This document shows, in pieces, positions 25,401 through 33,636 of a DNA stretch of 64,000 bases (its first letter is position 1; every line of letters starts with the position of its first letter). This DNA comes from Monoplex corrugatus (lineage: Eukaryota > Mollusca > Gastropoda > Littorinimorpha > Ranellidae), in contig JAPXFY010000023.1 of NCBI GenBank assembly GCA_030674185.1, positions 14,768,686 through 14,832,685 of the forward strand, given 5' to 3'. Made by a program: the position numbers and the translations under genes. The notes beneath the pieces were generated by a model. That model made no database searches. It had not been told where the DNA came from and saw only the letters and a list, made by a program, of their open reading frames with translations.

Positions 25401-26177
25401 GAAGTTTTAGATGAAGTCCTAAATGACCAAGACAGTGATGAAGAGGACTTTTTGGGAGAAGATGATGATTTTGATGAAGATGAGACTGACATCAACCAGC
25501 ATCATCCTCTTTTGTCTCGTCTCTTGCACGAAGGCTTGGACTATGTTACCCTTTTTGTTCATGGATTACCACATCAATTTTATCTACTTGGAGTACAATG
25601 AGTACCAGACACTTTCCTTTGATATTCAGTGTTCAATAAAACTAAGTTTTGTACTGTTTTCATTGGTTTTATGTTCCGTAATATGTGTGTTTATCTTCCG
25701 AAATTGTCATTTTTTGGAAAAAAAACCATTATTTTTCCATACTAATTACAAACAAAACCAAATTATAGTTATATCACATCATAGACAGGGATATAAGGAA
25801 AAAAACATGCCAAACATCTTAGAGATCTGTCAGTAAATGAATGAGCAATGCACACTTTAGTAAACATACCGTAAAAATCAAAATTTTGCTCTGGCAGACA
25901 GGAGTTCAAAAATAGCTATTTTTCCAGCAGTCAAGGGGTTAATATATTTTGTTGATAATAGAATAGTGATTATTGACATCTATATATCTTTTAATTGTAA
26001 TTTTTGTGATAATGGAACATTGATCATGACATTTTTGATGTGATTTTTGTGATAATGGAACAGTGATTATTGACTGTGTTGTTTTCAGGTGAGCGGTTAA
26101 AAGCCAGTCAGGACGATCTGGCCACTGCTGTCGGCGCAAGTGAAGCACTCGCCAGAGCTGAAGATGATGAAGATTAG
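14957..26177 (+). CDS. CCDC12: CCDC12 (Cwf18-like spliceosome protein), complete, five exons
   Basis: CCDC12 is the metazoan counterpart of yeast Cwf18, a small protein of the activated spliceosome. Exons are 14957-15094, 19598-19674, 20732-20793, 24113-24224 and 26089-26177 (stop TAG). The product is about 158 residues (human 166). The N-terminus MASVGTLEEQARKRKDRLRT resembles human GRLEEEALRRKERLKAL. The core NLAPRKPDWDLKRDCAKKL, then KRTQRAIAELIRERLK, is nearly identical to human, and the tail ends AEDDED. All intron phases agree (2, 1, 0, 1) if one A is removed from the A7 run at 15023-15029 in exon 1. As given, exon 1 frameshifts there and would stop at the TGA at 15059-15061. A sequencing error is the likely cause; a true null allele is less likely. 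Confidence 0.93.
15781..15834. repeat. (CA)n microsatellite
   Basis: A CA run of about 54 bases in CCDC12 intron 1, with one CCCCAC interruption. Intron sequence 15095-15780 before it shows no feature. Confidence 0.97.
15925..16040 (-). mobile_element. Fragment of the foldback element family
   Basis: TTCCATATGCACTCCACCCA and TCAGCAGTTATCTGG match the right-arm segment of the element at 22092-22618. This copy shows the uninterrupted sequence at the place where the copy at 7787 holds a TTAA MITE. Confidence 0.7.
16303..16476. repeat. Short (GT)n and (TA)n microsatellites
   Basis: (GT)n is at 16303-16329 and (TA)n at 16447-16476, both within CCDC12 intron 1. The remaining intron up to 17455 shows only an AG-rich stretch (16910-17060) and a GTT run near 17245. 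Confidence 0.9.
17456..17690 (-). mobile_element. LINE 3' end, minus-strand fragment
   Basis: Read on the minus strand, it matches the last part of the LINE at 18103: a segment before GCAGGGCACATGATGATG with the same (GAT)n tail, seen here as CATCATCATCATGTGCCCTG. It is truncated and non-coding. Confidence 0.7.
18103..18668 (+). mobile_element. RTE-like LINE, C-terminal ORF2 fragment
   Basis: One open frame of 154 residues encodes the region after the reverse transcriptase: GRMTGILASKCLSVNIRKRV, then LLCGCEVWTFSKQSQSRIEA, FLRRMLRIPWTAKKTSETVL and GKRQATFIGHFMRKGDLEHL. This arrangement is common in RTE/BovB-type and related LINEs. The copy lacks the endonuclease and RT core (5' truncated) and ends with a (GATGAT) tail. 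It lies in CCDC12 intron 1, in sense orientation. Confidence 0.85.
19014..19545 (+). mobile_element. LINE 3' fragment split by a MITE
   Basis: The left part (about 19014-19045) ends GATAAAGAGGATTA. The right part resumes at 19291 with GATTAGGAAAAGACAAGC and runs to the (GAT)n tail at 19545. In the copies at 8.9 and 18.4 kb these bases are contiguous, so the 19046-19290 segment is an insertion. Confidence 0.75.
19046..19290. mobile_element. MITE with CAGGGCTTAAAA ends (copy 1)
   Basis: It begins CAGGGCTTAAAACATTCC and ends CCTGTTTTAAGCCCTG, a clear terminal inverted repeat. A second copy is at 56724-56929. The CAGGG ends are reminiscent of hAT elements, but I cannot see a clean 8-bp target duplication, so the superfamily is open. 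Confidence 0.75.
19598..19674 (+). CDS. CCDC12: CCDC12 exon 2
   Basis: Acceptor GTTATAG, donor GATG|GTAAGT. It encodes PVFRSYRPQAEKLQDSVLPR then IEPGD. This matches the region of human CCDC12 around LRNYVPEDEDL. A 37-bp minisatellite follows within 40 bases of the donor. Confidence 0.88.
19714..20520. repeat. 37-bp minisatellite with a 148-bp higher-order repeat
   Basis: About 22 copies of a unit containing CCCACAGATGGACACAGGCA. From about 19980 variants follow each other in the order A-B-A-A', where B has CCAATGATGGATACAGGCA. Corresponding positions recur at 20087 and 20235, 148 bases apart. The array fills CCDC12 intron 2. Confidence 0.95.
20732..20793 (+). CDS. CCDC12: CCDC12 exon 3
   Basis: Acceptor TTTCATTTCAG, donor GTG|GTGAGT. 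It encodes V-TEEIQTQLQSGKSEHTVSE-V and leaves phase 0, as exon 4 needs. Confidence 0.88.
20971..21340 (+). mobile_element. tRNA-derived SINE, plus-strand copy
   Basis: The head AGTCACCGTGGTGTAGTGG holds an A-box-like sequence, and a perfect B box GGTTCGAATCC lies at 21023-21033. A conserved body (CACCACAGGTGTCTGTATC, GACGCCAGGATAT) and a (CATCAT)n tail follow. It lies in CCDC12 intron 3 and pairs with the minus-strand copy at 13240. Confidence 0.87.
21555..21900. mobile_element. Palindromic foldback element, GGCCGAAA family (copy 1)
   Basis: The left arm starts AACCAGAAGAACAAGAAAA and contains GCGCAAATTTTCGGCCAAC and TGTCAAGCGCGAA. The right arm is its near-complete reverse complement and ends TTCTTGTTCTTCTGGTT. 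The centre is around TTGTCCAGTGGGTAAG. No protein is recognisable. Related pieces lie at 23481, 24418, 43507 and 61962. Confidence 0.8.
22092..22618. mobile_element. Foldback element with long inverted arms, about 527 bp
   Basis: The element starts GCTGGCTGTTTGGTTCTTTT and ends AAAAGAACAGCCAGC. Both arms contain ACTCAAGATCTG-type blocks next to the tips and GTGCGATGAATCCCTCTTGA or its inverse near the centre. The left arm lacks about 150 bases present in the right arm. Partial copies occur at 7787, 10185, 15925 and 26740. It lies in CCDC12 intron 3. Confidence 0.78.
22651..23290. mobile_element. Possible TTAA element, 640 bp
   Basis: The ends TTAACCCTC and GAGGGTTAA form a short (9-base) inverted repeat flanked by TTAA. 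Beyond that the two ends differ, and the interior has no recognised protein. It fits the size of the other TTAA elements, but the call rests only on the short ends. Confidence 0.45.
23481..23657. mobile_element. Fragment of the GGCCGAAA family (one arm, copy 2)
   Basis: GCTTGACAAAGGCCAGTTGG followed by CCGAAACTTT, then TCTTGTTGTATTAAATACAC and TTTTTTCTGGTTCC, match the right arm at 21780-21900. A close sister fragment lies at 24418-24590. Confidence 0.7.
23778..23956. mobile_element. TTAA palindromic MITE (copy 4)
   Basis: Outer ends are TTAACCCTTTGACTCCC and GGAGTCAAAGAGTTAA. The inner right end AAGGGTTAAG is kept, but the inner left end is degenerate. It lies in CCDC12 intron 3. Confidence 0.8.
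24113..24224 (+). CDS. CCDC12: CCDC12 exon 4 (conserved core)
   Basis: Acceptor CCTCTTTCAG, donor ATCC|GTGGGT. It encodes DLVNLAPRKPDWDLKRD followed by CAKKLEKLEKRTQRAIAELI, the most conserved block of the Cwf18 family. Confidence 0.95.
24418..24590. mobile_element. Fragment of the GGCCGAAA family (one arm, copy 3)
   Basis: It is nearly identical to 23481-23657, including GACAGAGCAGCAGGGAAGTT and GGCCAGTTGGCCGAAAATTT. It lies in CCDC12 intron 4. Confidence 0.7.
24860..26085. repeat. Degenerate repeat around CCDC12 exon 5 acceptor
   Basis: The segments GTGATAATGGAACAGTGATT and TTATTGACATTTT recur about seven times on both sides of the TTAA element at 25067-25942. Two repeats contain TTTTCAG at 24951 and 25007, resembling the true acceptor at 26082-26088. 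Confidence 0.65.
25067..25942 (+). mobile_element. TTAA-flanked piggyBac-like element, 876 bp, with N-terminal ORF remnant
   Basis: The ends TTAACCCCTTGACTGCC and GCAGTCAAGGGGTTAA form a 15-base inverted repeat. Inside, an ATG at 25332 opens about 90 codons: MADASGSLSGRPVRSVFRRF, then an acidic stretch (DSDEEDFLGEDDDFDEDETD), stopping after FYLLGVQ. An acidic N-terminus is usual for piggyBac transposases, but no catalytic domain follows, so the element would be non-autonomous. Confidence 0.75.
26089..26177 (+). CDS. CCDC12: CCDC12 exon 5 with stop
   Basis: Acceptor TTGTTTTCAG. It encodes R-ERLKASQDDLATAVGASE and an acidic tail AEDDED, then TAG at 26175. The following UTR has no obvious AATAAA in the next 900 bases. 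Confidence 0.92.
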
Positions 26178-26328
26178 CTGATAGTGATGGGCAGCAGGAA
26201 GGAAAGGGGAGGGGATGGACAGAGAGAAAAGAGAGAGGGCAATGGGAGATTGTGAATTTGTGCTATGCGTTGTTCATGTGTGTATTAATATTGTGTGTAT
26301 GTTTGTGCATGTATGTGTCTCTGTGCTG

Positions 26329-26386
<58 letters not shown>

Positions 26387-26618
26387 TGTGTGTTGGTGTT
26401 TATGTGCATACATGATAGAAGGAATATTTGATGATAATCATTATTTAGGATTCACTGCACATAACACATTTTACAAGACACAGAATGTTTGTGCATTTAT
26501 TCATGTCATTATCAGCAAATGGACAACAGAGTATAATGGATAGGTGTACTATGTTTATTGCATGTTATTTTGTGAATTATAGAAGTGTCAAAAATGAAAA
26601 TGCTGCACATTCTTTTGT
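26178..26618 (+). other. CCDC12 3' region with (GT)n at 26328-26395
   Basis: This is presumed 3'UTR after the CCDC12 stop. It holds a (GT)n run of about 65 bases and no canonical AATAAA. Confidence 0.5.
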
Positions 26619-26691
26619 GGCCCATTAGCTCAATAGTCAGAGCACCATACTTATTATGCTGGGTTTGTGGGTACAGCTCACAGGTGGGCCA
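26619..26691 (+). pseudogene. tRNA-Ile-like pseudogene or SINE head
   Basis: The 73-base length and the layout match a tRNA. The 5' GGCCCAT pairs with 3' GTGGGCC, TAGCTCAATAGTCAGAGC is a D-arm, and ACTTATTATGCTG resembles an isoleucine anticodon arm. The T arm GGGTACAGCTC is degenerate against GGTTCGANTC, so it is probably not functional. It lies just before a foldback-family fragment. Confidence 0.6.
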
Positions 26692-26739
26692 CGGTTTTGG
26701 GGGTTTTGTTTGTTTTTGCAGTATGGTGGGCTCTTTGGT

Positions 26740-27010
26740 AGCAACCATGGACTCGAGACCTGATATTTTGAGTTCAACCCCTGTCCACAACATTACAACT
26801 GGCCAGTTCGCTCCCATCTTAACGTTTCCAGCATTCTGGTTTGGTGTAGGTCCTTGCTTCCCTGCCTCTCTATTTCAGGACCTTGCCAGTACATGGGGTT
26901 TTGAGCTGGCTCAGAGTGTGGCCAAATGATTGCTTGCGGATTGCATGTGGGTTTGTCTGAGTGTGATGAATTCATCTTGAGCGAACTTCAAACTTTACAG
27001 TGTGTGTTAC
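26740..27010 (+). mobile_element. Fragment of the foldback element family
   Basis: ATGGACTCGAGACCTGATAT and GTCTGAGTGTGATGAATTCA match the arm of the element at 22092-22618. It represents one arm in plus orientation, with no coding capacity. Confidence 0.7.
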
Positions 27011-27124
27011 GTTTGTTGATGTGTAGCTGTAGACACATAACCAAGGGACCAATCATTTCTGCTCGGTTTAGGTCATGGAGTAAATTCCCCTTAGGAGTGG
27101 ACAGGGAACAGAGACCTGCTTATA

Positions 27125-28230
27125 AATTGATTCCACATTAGCCCTGGTATTGATTCCACATTTGTAGCCCTGGTATAGATTCCACATTAGCCCTGGTATT
27201 GATTCCACATTAGCCCTGGTATGATTCCACATTAGCCCTGGTATTGATTCCACATTAGCCCTGGTATGATTCCACATTAGCCCTGGTATTGATTCCACAT
27301 TAGCCCTGGTATTGATTCCTCATTAGCCCTGGTATAGATTCCACATTAGCCCTGGTATTGATTCCACATTAGCCCTGGTATTGATTCCACATATTAGCCC
27401 TGGTATTGATTCCACATTAGCCCTGGTATAAATTCCACATTAGTTAGCCCTGGTATAGATTCCACATAGTTAGCCCTGGTATAGATTCCACATTAGTTAG
27501 CCCTGGTATAGATTCCACAATTAGCCCTGGTATAGATTCCACATTAGCTCTGGTATAGATTCCACATTAGCCCTGGTATAGATTCCACATTAGCCCTGGT
27601 ATAGATTCCACATTAGCCCTGTATAGATTCTGCATTAGCCCTGGTATAGATTCCACATTAGCCCTGGTATAAATTCCACATTAGCCCTGGTATAAATTCC
27701 ACATTAGCCCTGGTATAGATTCCACATTAGCCCTGGTATGATTCCAATTAGCCCTGTATAGATTCCATATTAGCCCTGGTATAAATTCCACATTAGCCCT
27801 GGTATAAATTCCACATAGCCCTGTATAGATTCCACATTAGCCCTGGATATAGATTCCACATTAGCCCTGGTATAATTCCAATTAGCCCTGGTATAAATTC
27901 CAATTAGCCCTGGTATAAATTCCAATTAGCCCTGTATAGATTCCACATTAGCCCTGGTATAGATTCCACATTAGCCCTGGTATAAATTCCACATTAGCCC
28001 TGGTTAAATTCCACATTAGCCCTGTATAAATTCCACATTAGCCCTGGTATAATTCCACATTAGCCCTGGTATAAATTCCACATTAGCCCTGGTATAAATT
28101 CCACATTAGCCCTGGTATAAATTCACATTTAGCCCTGGTATGATTCCATGTTAGCCCTGGTATAGATTCCACATTAGCCCTGGTATTGATTCCATGTTAG
28201 CCCTGGTATTGATTCCACATTAGCCCTGAG
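27125..28230. repeat. 23-bp minisatellite, about 47 copies
   Basis: The unit is ATTAGCCCTGGTATAGATTC plus CAC, with TATAAATT, TATTGATT and TATGATT variants and many one-base gaps. It lies between CCDC12 and PA2G4. Confidence 0.96.
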
Positions 28231-29964
28231 CATTAGTTAAGCATTGTGCAAACTGCGAACTTTGTAGTTATACGTACATGGCTGTATTTTCCCAGCCATT
28301 CTGACACCCTTTAGTTGCGAGCCGGCATCGCCTGTGTGTGCTATTTTTAGCTAGGCAGGGTCGACCAAAGTCCATCAGTGTACGTGTCTTTGTGCCCCCG
28401 CAACTAGTGATAAAAGGGACGGGTAAAAAGGGTGTGGGGAGTGGAAGGGAAGGGGCGCGCTATTAATAGCCAGAAGAAAGTGGCCAACTAAAGTATCTCA
28501 GATTTGTGTGCCGTGCGTAGTCAACTTCTGAATACTTACCTATCTTACGTTGCCAAAGTTTTTACCTGTTTTTCATTTTTTATCATGAAGAGTAGGCCCA
28601 TACTCGGGTTTGCATTAAACATTTTCTTTTCTTTCGGCTATCTTCTTCTGTCTTCTTTGGTATCTCTATCATGTACTTAAGTATTTCTGCCTACCCTGGT
28701 TCCTGCATACGTTTTTCATAAAACCCTGTGAGACTAATGCCTTAGAGTTGTATAGTCGGTTGTGATGTAGGCAGTGTAACTGTAATAATTCAGATAAGTA
28801 TGTAGATGTCAAGCCCAGAAAAGTATTAGATGTAGAAATAAAGATTGTATGAATATAAAATCCAGAAAAATATGTCATTGCAAATGTACAGCTGGAGAAG
28901 TACTGTACAAGTAAATTCCAAAGAAGTATGTCTCTGTAAATGTAAAGTCCAGAGAGGTATGTCAGGGTAAATGTAAAGCCATGAGAAGTATGTCAGTGGA
29001 AACACACAGCCTTGAGAAATATGTCATTGTAAACATAAAGCCTTGAGAAATATGTCAGTTTATTTTCTAACAAAGTAGAAAAATGTAGGTCTAGCCACGG
29101 TTAGATGAAGTTATTAACAACCTATTTTGGAAACACAGTTTGAAAGTATACAATATTTTCTAATGAAATATAAAATGAACATTGTAGATAGATTTACTTT
29201 CAGAAGTAATTCTGAAAAAATTCAAAATTGGAAATTATGTAGAAATTACTGGTTGGATTTAATAGGGATTTTTTTTTATATTGCACAAGTTTTAAACTGT
29301 AAATACACTTCCAAATTCTTGTTCTAAATCATTAGAGAAATTGGGAACAGACATTCCATAGAAAACGTTATTATTGGAAATTCATAAAATACAGCAATGT
29401 AAACCAAAATGGTTTCAGATATGCATTGTGCATATAATACTGGGAACTAATGAAATTCTAAAAGAAATGGACTCGTAAATAACTTTCATTGTGACTTCTG
29501 TTTAGAAACAGAGGACAGCAGTAATGCTGAAAGTGTTGTATTTAAAATTCTGAGAAAAGATAGAAGAATTGTTTGGTCAAAATATGTCGCATGTGTGCCC
29601 GTCAGATTTTCTGAAAATGTGCGGATTCAATTATTCATTTTATAATTCTGTATGGAAGATGCATGTTTATAAAAGCAAACTTTAAAAAAAGCTACCAAAT
29701 ACACACAGCATATTTTCCAAAAACATAATTTTATTTGGTGCTTATGACAGTATGCACACATTCAGTGTTTGACTTGATAATCCTCTAGGAAGAATGTAAG
29801 TTTAGAAAAGAAAACTAAAAAAAATAAAATAAAATAAACGCCATCTCCTTGGCAAGATATTATATCGCAAAATACCAGATAGAAGAACTAATGCAAAATT
29901 TGAGATGGTAGGCCTATTCACACTTTTTGAGAATAAAGGCTGCGTATCCATTCCTAGTTTCAAA
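28231..29964. repeat. Intergenic; weak 33-bp repeats at 28840-29070
   Basis: GAGAAGTATGTCATTGTAAA-like motifs recur about seven times in 28840-29070 and again at 30810-30935. The rest (28231-28800 and 29100-29964) shows no gene, RNA or clear repeat. Confidence 0.6.
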
Positions 29965-30425
29965 TTTGAAATATGTCTTTGCTTGTTTATGACACCTATA
30001 CATGTTTTCTTTATGACCTACACAGATATTTCTTGTTTATGACACCTATACATGTTTTCTTTATGACCTACACAGATATTGCTTGTTTATGACACCTACA
30101 TGTTCTTATGACCTACACAGTTTGCTTGTTTATGACCTCAGTGTTCTTTTGACTCACAGATATTGCTTGTTTATGACACCTACACTGTTTTCTTTATGAC
30201 CTACACAGATATTGCTTGTTTATGACACCTACACATGTTTTCTTTATGACCTACACAGATATTGCTTGTTTATGACACCTACACATGTTTTCTTTATGAC
30301 CTACACAGATATTGCTTGTTTATGACACCTACACATGTTTTCTTTATGACCTACACAGATATTGCTTGTTTATGACACCTACACATGTTTTCTTTATGAC
30401 CTACACAGTATTCTTGATGACACTA
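29965..30425. repeat. 50-bp minisatellite, about 9 copies
   Basis: The unit contains TATGACCTACACAGATATTG and CTTGTTTATGACACCTACAC. Matching sites at 30245 and 30295 give the period. Copies near 30090-30160 carry small deletions. Confidence 0.94.
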
Positions 30426-30545
30426 CACTGTTTTTGTGTCTTGTTGATAGTGACTGTACTTCATACACATAAACCCTTTGTTGAAGATATGGATGTCTTG
30501 CATGTATTTTGAACTTTTAAGTCTTTGATCAGATGATTTGCTGTG

Positions 30546-30737
30546 TTAACCCTTTGACTCCCGCACCCTGTCCACCAGCATCCTGCATTGCCAACCGTGC
30601 TACCAAAGCAGAAATTTAACCCTTTGATTCTTTCACCTTTCCACCAGCTTCCTGTAGGAAGCTGGTGGAAAGGGTGAGGGAATCAAAGGGTTACATTTTT
30701 GCAACGGGTAGATAGGGTGTGGGAGTCAAAGGGTTAA
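30546..30737. mobile_element. TTAA palindromic MITE (copy 5)
   Basis: Outer ends TTAACCCTTTGACTCCC and GGGAGTCAAAGGGTTAA. The inner inverted repeat runs TTAACCCTTTGATTC to GAATCAAAGGGTTA around CAGCTTCCTGTAGGAAGCTG. This is the clearest copy of the double TTAA design. Confidence 0.88.
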
Positions 30738-30959
30738 GATTGTCTGTCTCTGTATCTTATTAAGAACGAATCGAGAGAAATTTGAAGAAAAAAAAAAAAG
30801 CCATTGTTAAATGTAAAGCTTTTGAGAAGTATGTCATTGTGAATATAAATCCTTGAGAAGTATGTCATGTGCATGTAAGTCCTTGAGAAGTATGTCATTG
30901 TGAATATAAATCCTTGAGAAGTATCTTACCATTGTCATTTTACAAACTTGGACAAAATT

Positions 30960-31500
30960 GAAATGTCTTCAACAGATTTTCTAGACATCATGGTGTTCCA
31001 CCTGTGATTAATTCTAAGACTGTCATTTCTCCTTTAGTTATGTTGGACCTGTGTGCATTCTGGCCTGTCCACATTAAAGATCCCATGGCAGTTGAAAATC
31101 GTGAAGAGCAGGACATTTGCCTGGCTGCCCTGGTATTTCTCCTTTGACTCCTGCACCTTATCCTTTAGCATCCTGCTTTGTCAACCATTCTAGCAAAGCA
31201 AAAACTTAACCCTGTGATTCTCTCACCCTAACCACCAGCTTCCTGCAAGAAGCTGGAGGATAGGGTGAAAGAATCACAGGGTTAAGTTTTTGCTGTTGGT
31301 GAATAGGCTGTGGGAGTCAAAGGGTTAAACATTGGAGAGAGAGGTTGATTTCCTGGATCCCTCCACTTGGAGGCCGATTAGCTTTCTTGCCTTTCTGAAC
31401 TCTTGGTTAGAAAAAAAAAGGTGGTACTGCACTTCAGCGATGCACTCTCAAAATGGAGAGCAGCCTGAGTTTCACGTGGTAAATCCCCTGTGACAAAAGA
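30960..31500 (+). mobile_element. SINE fragment (GATCCCATGGCAG domain) interrupted by a MITE
   Basis: The segments 31040-31136 and 31329-31500 match 57820-57980: TAAAGATCCCATGGCAGTTG, GAGCAGGACATTTGCC and the ATTGGAGAGAG to GATTAGC part. The TTAA MITE at 31137-31328 sits between them, and the 57.8-kb copy is uninterrupted. Confidence 0.72.
31137..31328. mobile_element. TTAA palindromic MITE (copy 6)
   Basis: The left TTAA has decayed (TTCTCCTTTGACTCC). The right end GGGAGTCAAAGGGTTAA is intact. The inner pair runs TTAACCCTGTGATTC to GAATCACAGGGTTAA. The matched C-to-G change in both inner arms suggests one arm was copied from the other. Confidence 0.82.
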
Positions 31501-31635
31501 AATGAATTTAAATATGATTAGAAATGAATATGAATATGATTGTGTCTGTCATATCATTCATGTACAGGTAACCGCTTGGTGTTCAACAGTAAAGTTGGTT
31601 TCATATTTTTAGTGTTCTTTTAGTTTCATTTGTTA

Positions 31636-31657
31636 TGTGTGTGTGTGTGTGCTTGTG

Positions 31658-31707
<50 letters not shown>

Positions 31708-31720
31708 GTATGTGTGTGTG
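31636..31720. repeat. (GT)n microsatellite
   Basis: A GT run of about 85 bases with GCTTGTGGTTT and GCGTGTGTA interruptions. Confidence 0.97.
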
Positions 31721-31869
31721 TGTTTATGAACATGTTTGTGTATGACTGATATTTTGAGTATAAATGTGTACACATATATTTGATAGTGAGAACTAAGGTC
31801 AACAGGGGAAGGGCTGGTTGGTAACTCAAGGGACAGCTCAAGATCAGCATGCCTCACTAGCTTCTTGCT

Positions 31870-32510
31870 GTGCTGGGTTTATATGCAGACCTGTGGCAAT
31901 TACCATGATCATTTGAAACTTTTCCATCATGTGGGATGATGTTAGTACACGAGATTCACCCATGGGGATGCTAAGGGGTCTTTCAGTATTCATAGTATCC
32001 CCACCTTCTGGAAATTCTGTGCTAGAAATTTCCTGTTTTCTGTCACTCTCTTTGTTTCTTTCTTCCTCCTCTGCTTTCTGTCATTTCTTCCTTTCATTTT
32101 CTGCCTTGCTGGTCCATTCACCTGTATGTGTTTGATAAAGTCTTATGTAATTTTTCCTAGGACTGAAAATTGGGTACATGTATAAGTGCATTTTTGGCAC
32201 TAGGGAGGTGAGATATGCAGAAGCAATTTAGGTATGTAGGCCTGTTTTTTATATATGTTTTGGTGTCCTTGGGTATGTTTAAATTTGTATTCGGTGTATT
32301 TTTTAAATCCCCTGTGCAATAAATTGGACGAAGTGGTCAATGCCGGGGATATGTCCTTAGATTATGTGCTTGAGTGCATTGGTAGGCTATGTGTTCTTAA
32401 TTTTCTTTTCTTTCTTTTTGTTTTGTTTTGGTTTTTCGTTTTGCTGTTGAAGTTTTGTATGTTTTGAAACGGTTATAGCTCTGATACGGCTCTACACAGT
32501 CGGCTGGGCT
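31870..32510 (+). mobile_element. Dispersed repeat, uninterrupted relative of the 58-60 kb element
   Basis: GGGTTTATATGCAGACCTGT, GAAATTTCCTGTTTTCTGTC, TCACTCTCTTTGTTTC and TTTTTTAAATCCCCTG also occur in this order at 58113-60480. Here the segment ATATGCAGAAGCAATTTAGG to TTTTGGTG occurs once, whereas at 58.7 kb it is amplified. It ends near GGGCTTTAAACAACAATAAC, a LINE/SINE-like tail. A short SINE-like piece follows at 32585-32720. Confidence 0.7.
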
Positions 32511-32999
32511 TTAAACAACAATAACAGTATGTACACGAGATATATTTGCCCAGATCAATTTGAAACTGTCACATGGTATCCCTAATGTCAGTATAGTGGG
32601 TTTATGTGCAGACTTATAAATGGCAGTTGCATTTGCCATAATCGTTTGAATCTATCACTTAGTGTCTCTGATATTTACACATACAAAATCTGATGAGCAC
32701 TACAATGCTGTCTTGAACAAACTGAAACTGATTGCTAGCAGCAGCATCCCAAGGTCAGAAATGGAGGATCCTGTTGACTACAGCGTCTCAATAGTTTACC
32801 AATGACCACAAGGGTTATAAGACGAGATGATGACTAATGAACATATCCTTGGCCCAAGCGTGTGGGTAAAGTTTCAGTTTTAGTGTCTGACACAAGCCCC
32901 ATGAAAGCTATAGAAACTAATAGGGATGTTTTCAGTTTAAGTAATAAATATTATATTGAGATATAGAACCAGTGCCTGTGTGTTTGCGTGCATGTCTGT

Positions 33000-33244
33000 G
33001 TATGTGCGCGCACGCATGTGTGTCTGTGTGTGTGTGTGTGTGTTGTTGGGGGAGTGGGATAGGTTAAAGCGATTGCAACAGGATGGTGAACTTATACTAA
33101 CAATCTTTTTTCATGTTATCAGATGCCATTTACATAGTTGTTACTTTTAACATTGATTGGTTTCAGATGTATAAAGTCAACATACCCATTGAACCAAGTA
33201 CTGATGATAACAATCACCTGTCTTTAAAACAAGGTGTGCACACA

Positions 33245-33306
<62 letters not shown>
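33000..33306. repeat. (GT)n at about 33015-33045 and (CA)n at 33235-33306
   Basis: Two dinucleotide runs flank unique sequence. The (CA)n of about 70 bases is pure. Confidence 0.95.
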
Positions 33307-33309
<3 letters not shown>

Positions 33310-33636
33310 GCTGGTAATTGTTTGCTGTATTGTTCTCTTGTTTTGTAAACCAAAAACATAACAACAACAAACAAACCATAAAAACAAAAACCACCATCAA
33401 CAACAACAAAACAGAAAAGCAATTCTACTTTTCCTTCTGTAAAAATCTTGTAACATTAAACAGTGAGAGTAACAAGCAAATCCACATCTTTAAAGGAATA
33501 ATTAAAATATCTTTCTTCAAAGAAAAGACACCAAAAGTAACTCAGCTCTAAAAGAACAGGGTTGGGTGGGGACCAAACTGAATAACCAAACACTGTTTTC
33601 TGTTTGCTCTTTTGTTGTAATCATTTGTTATCAGTA

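Noticed and set aside
32688..32735. Hammerhead ribozyme core starting CTGATGAG
   Set aside because: A GAAAC follows downstream, but there is no pairing stem between the two motifs and no flanking helices.
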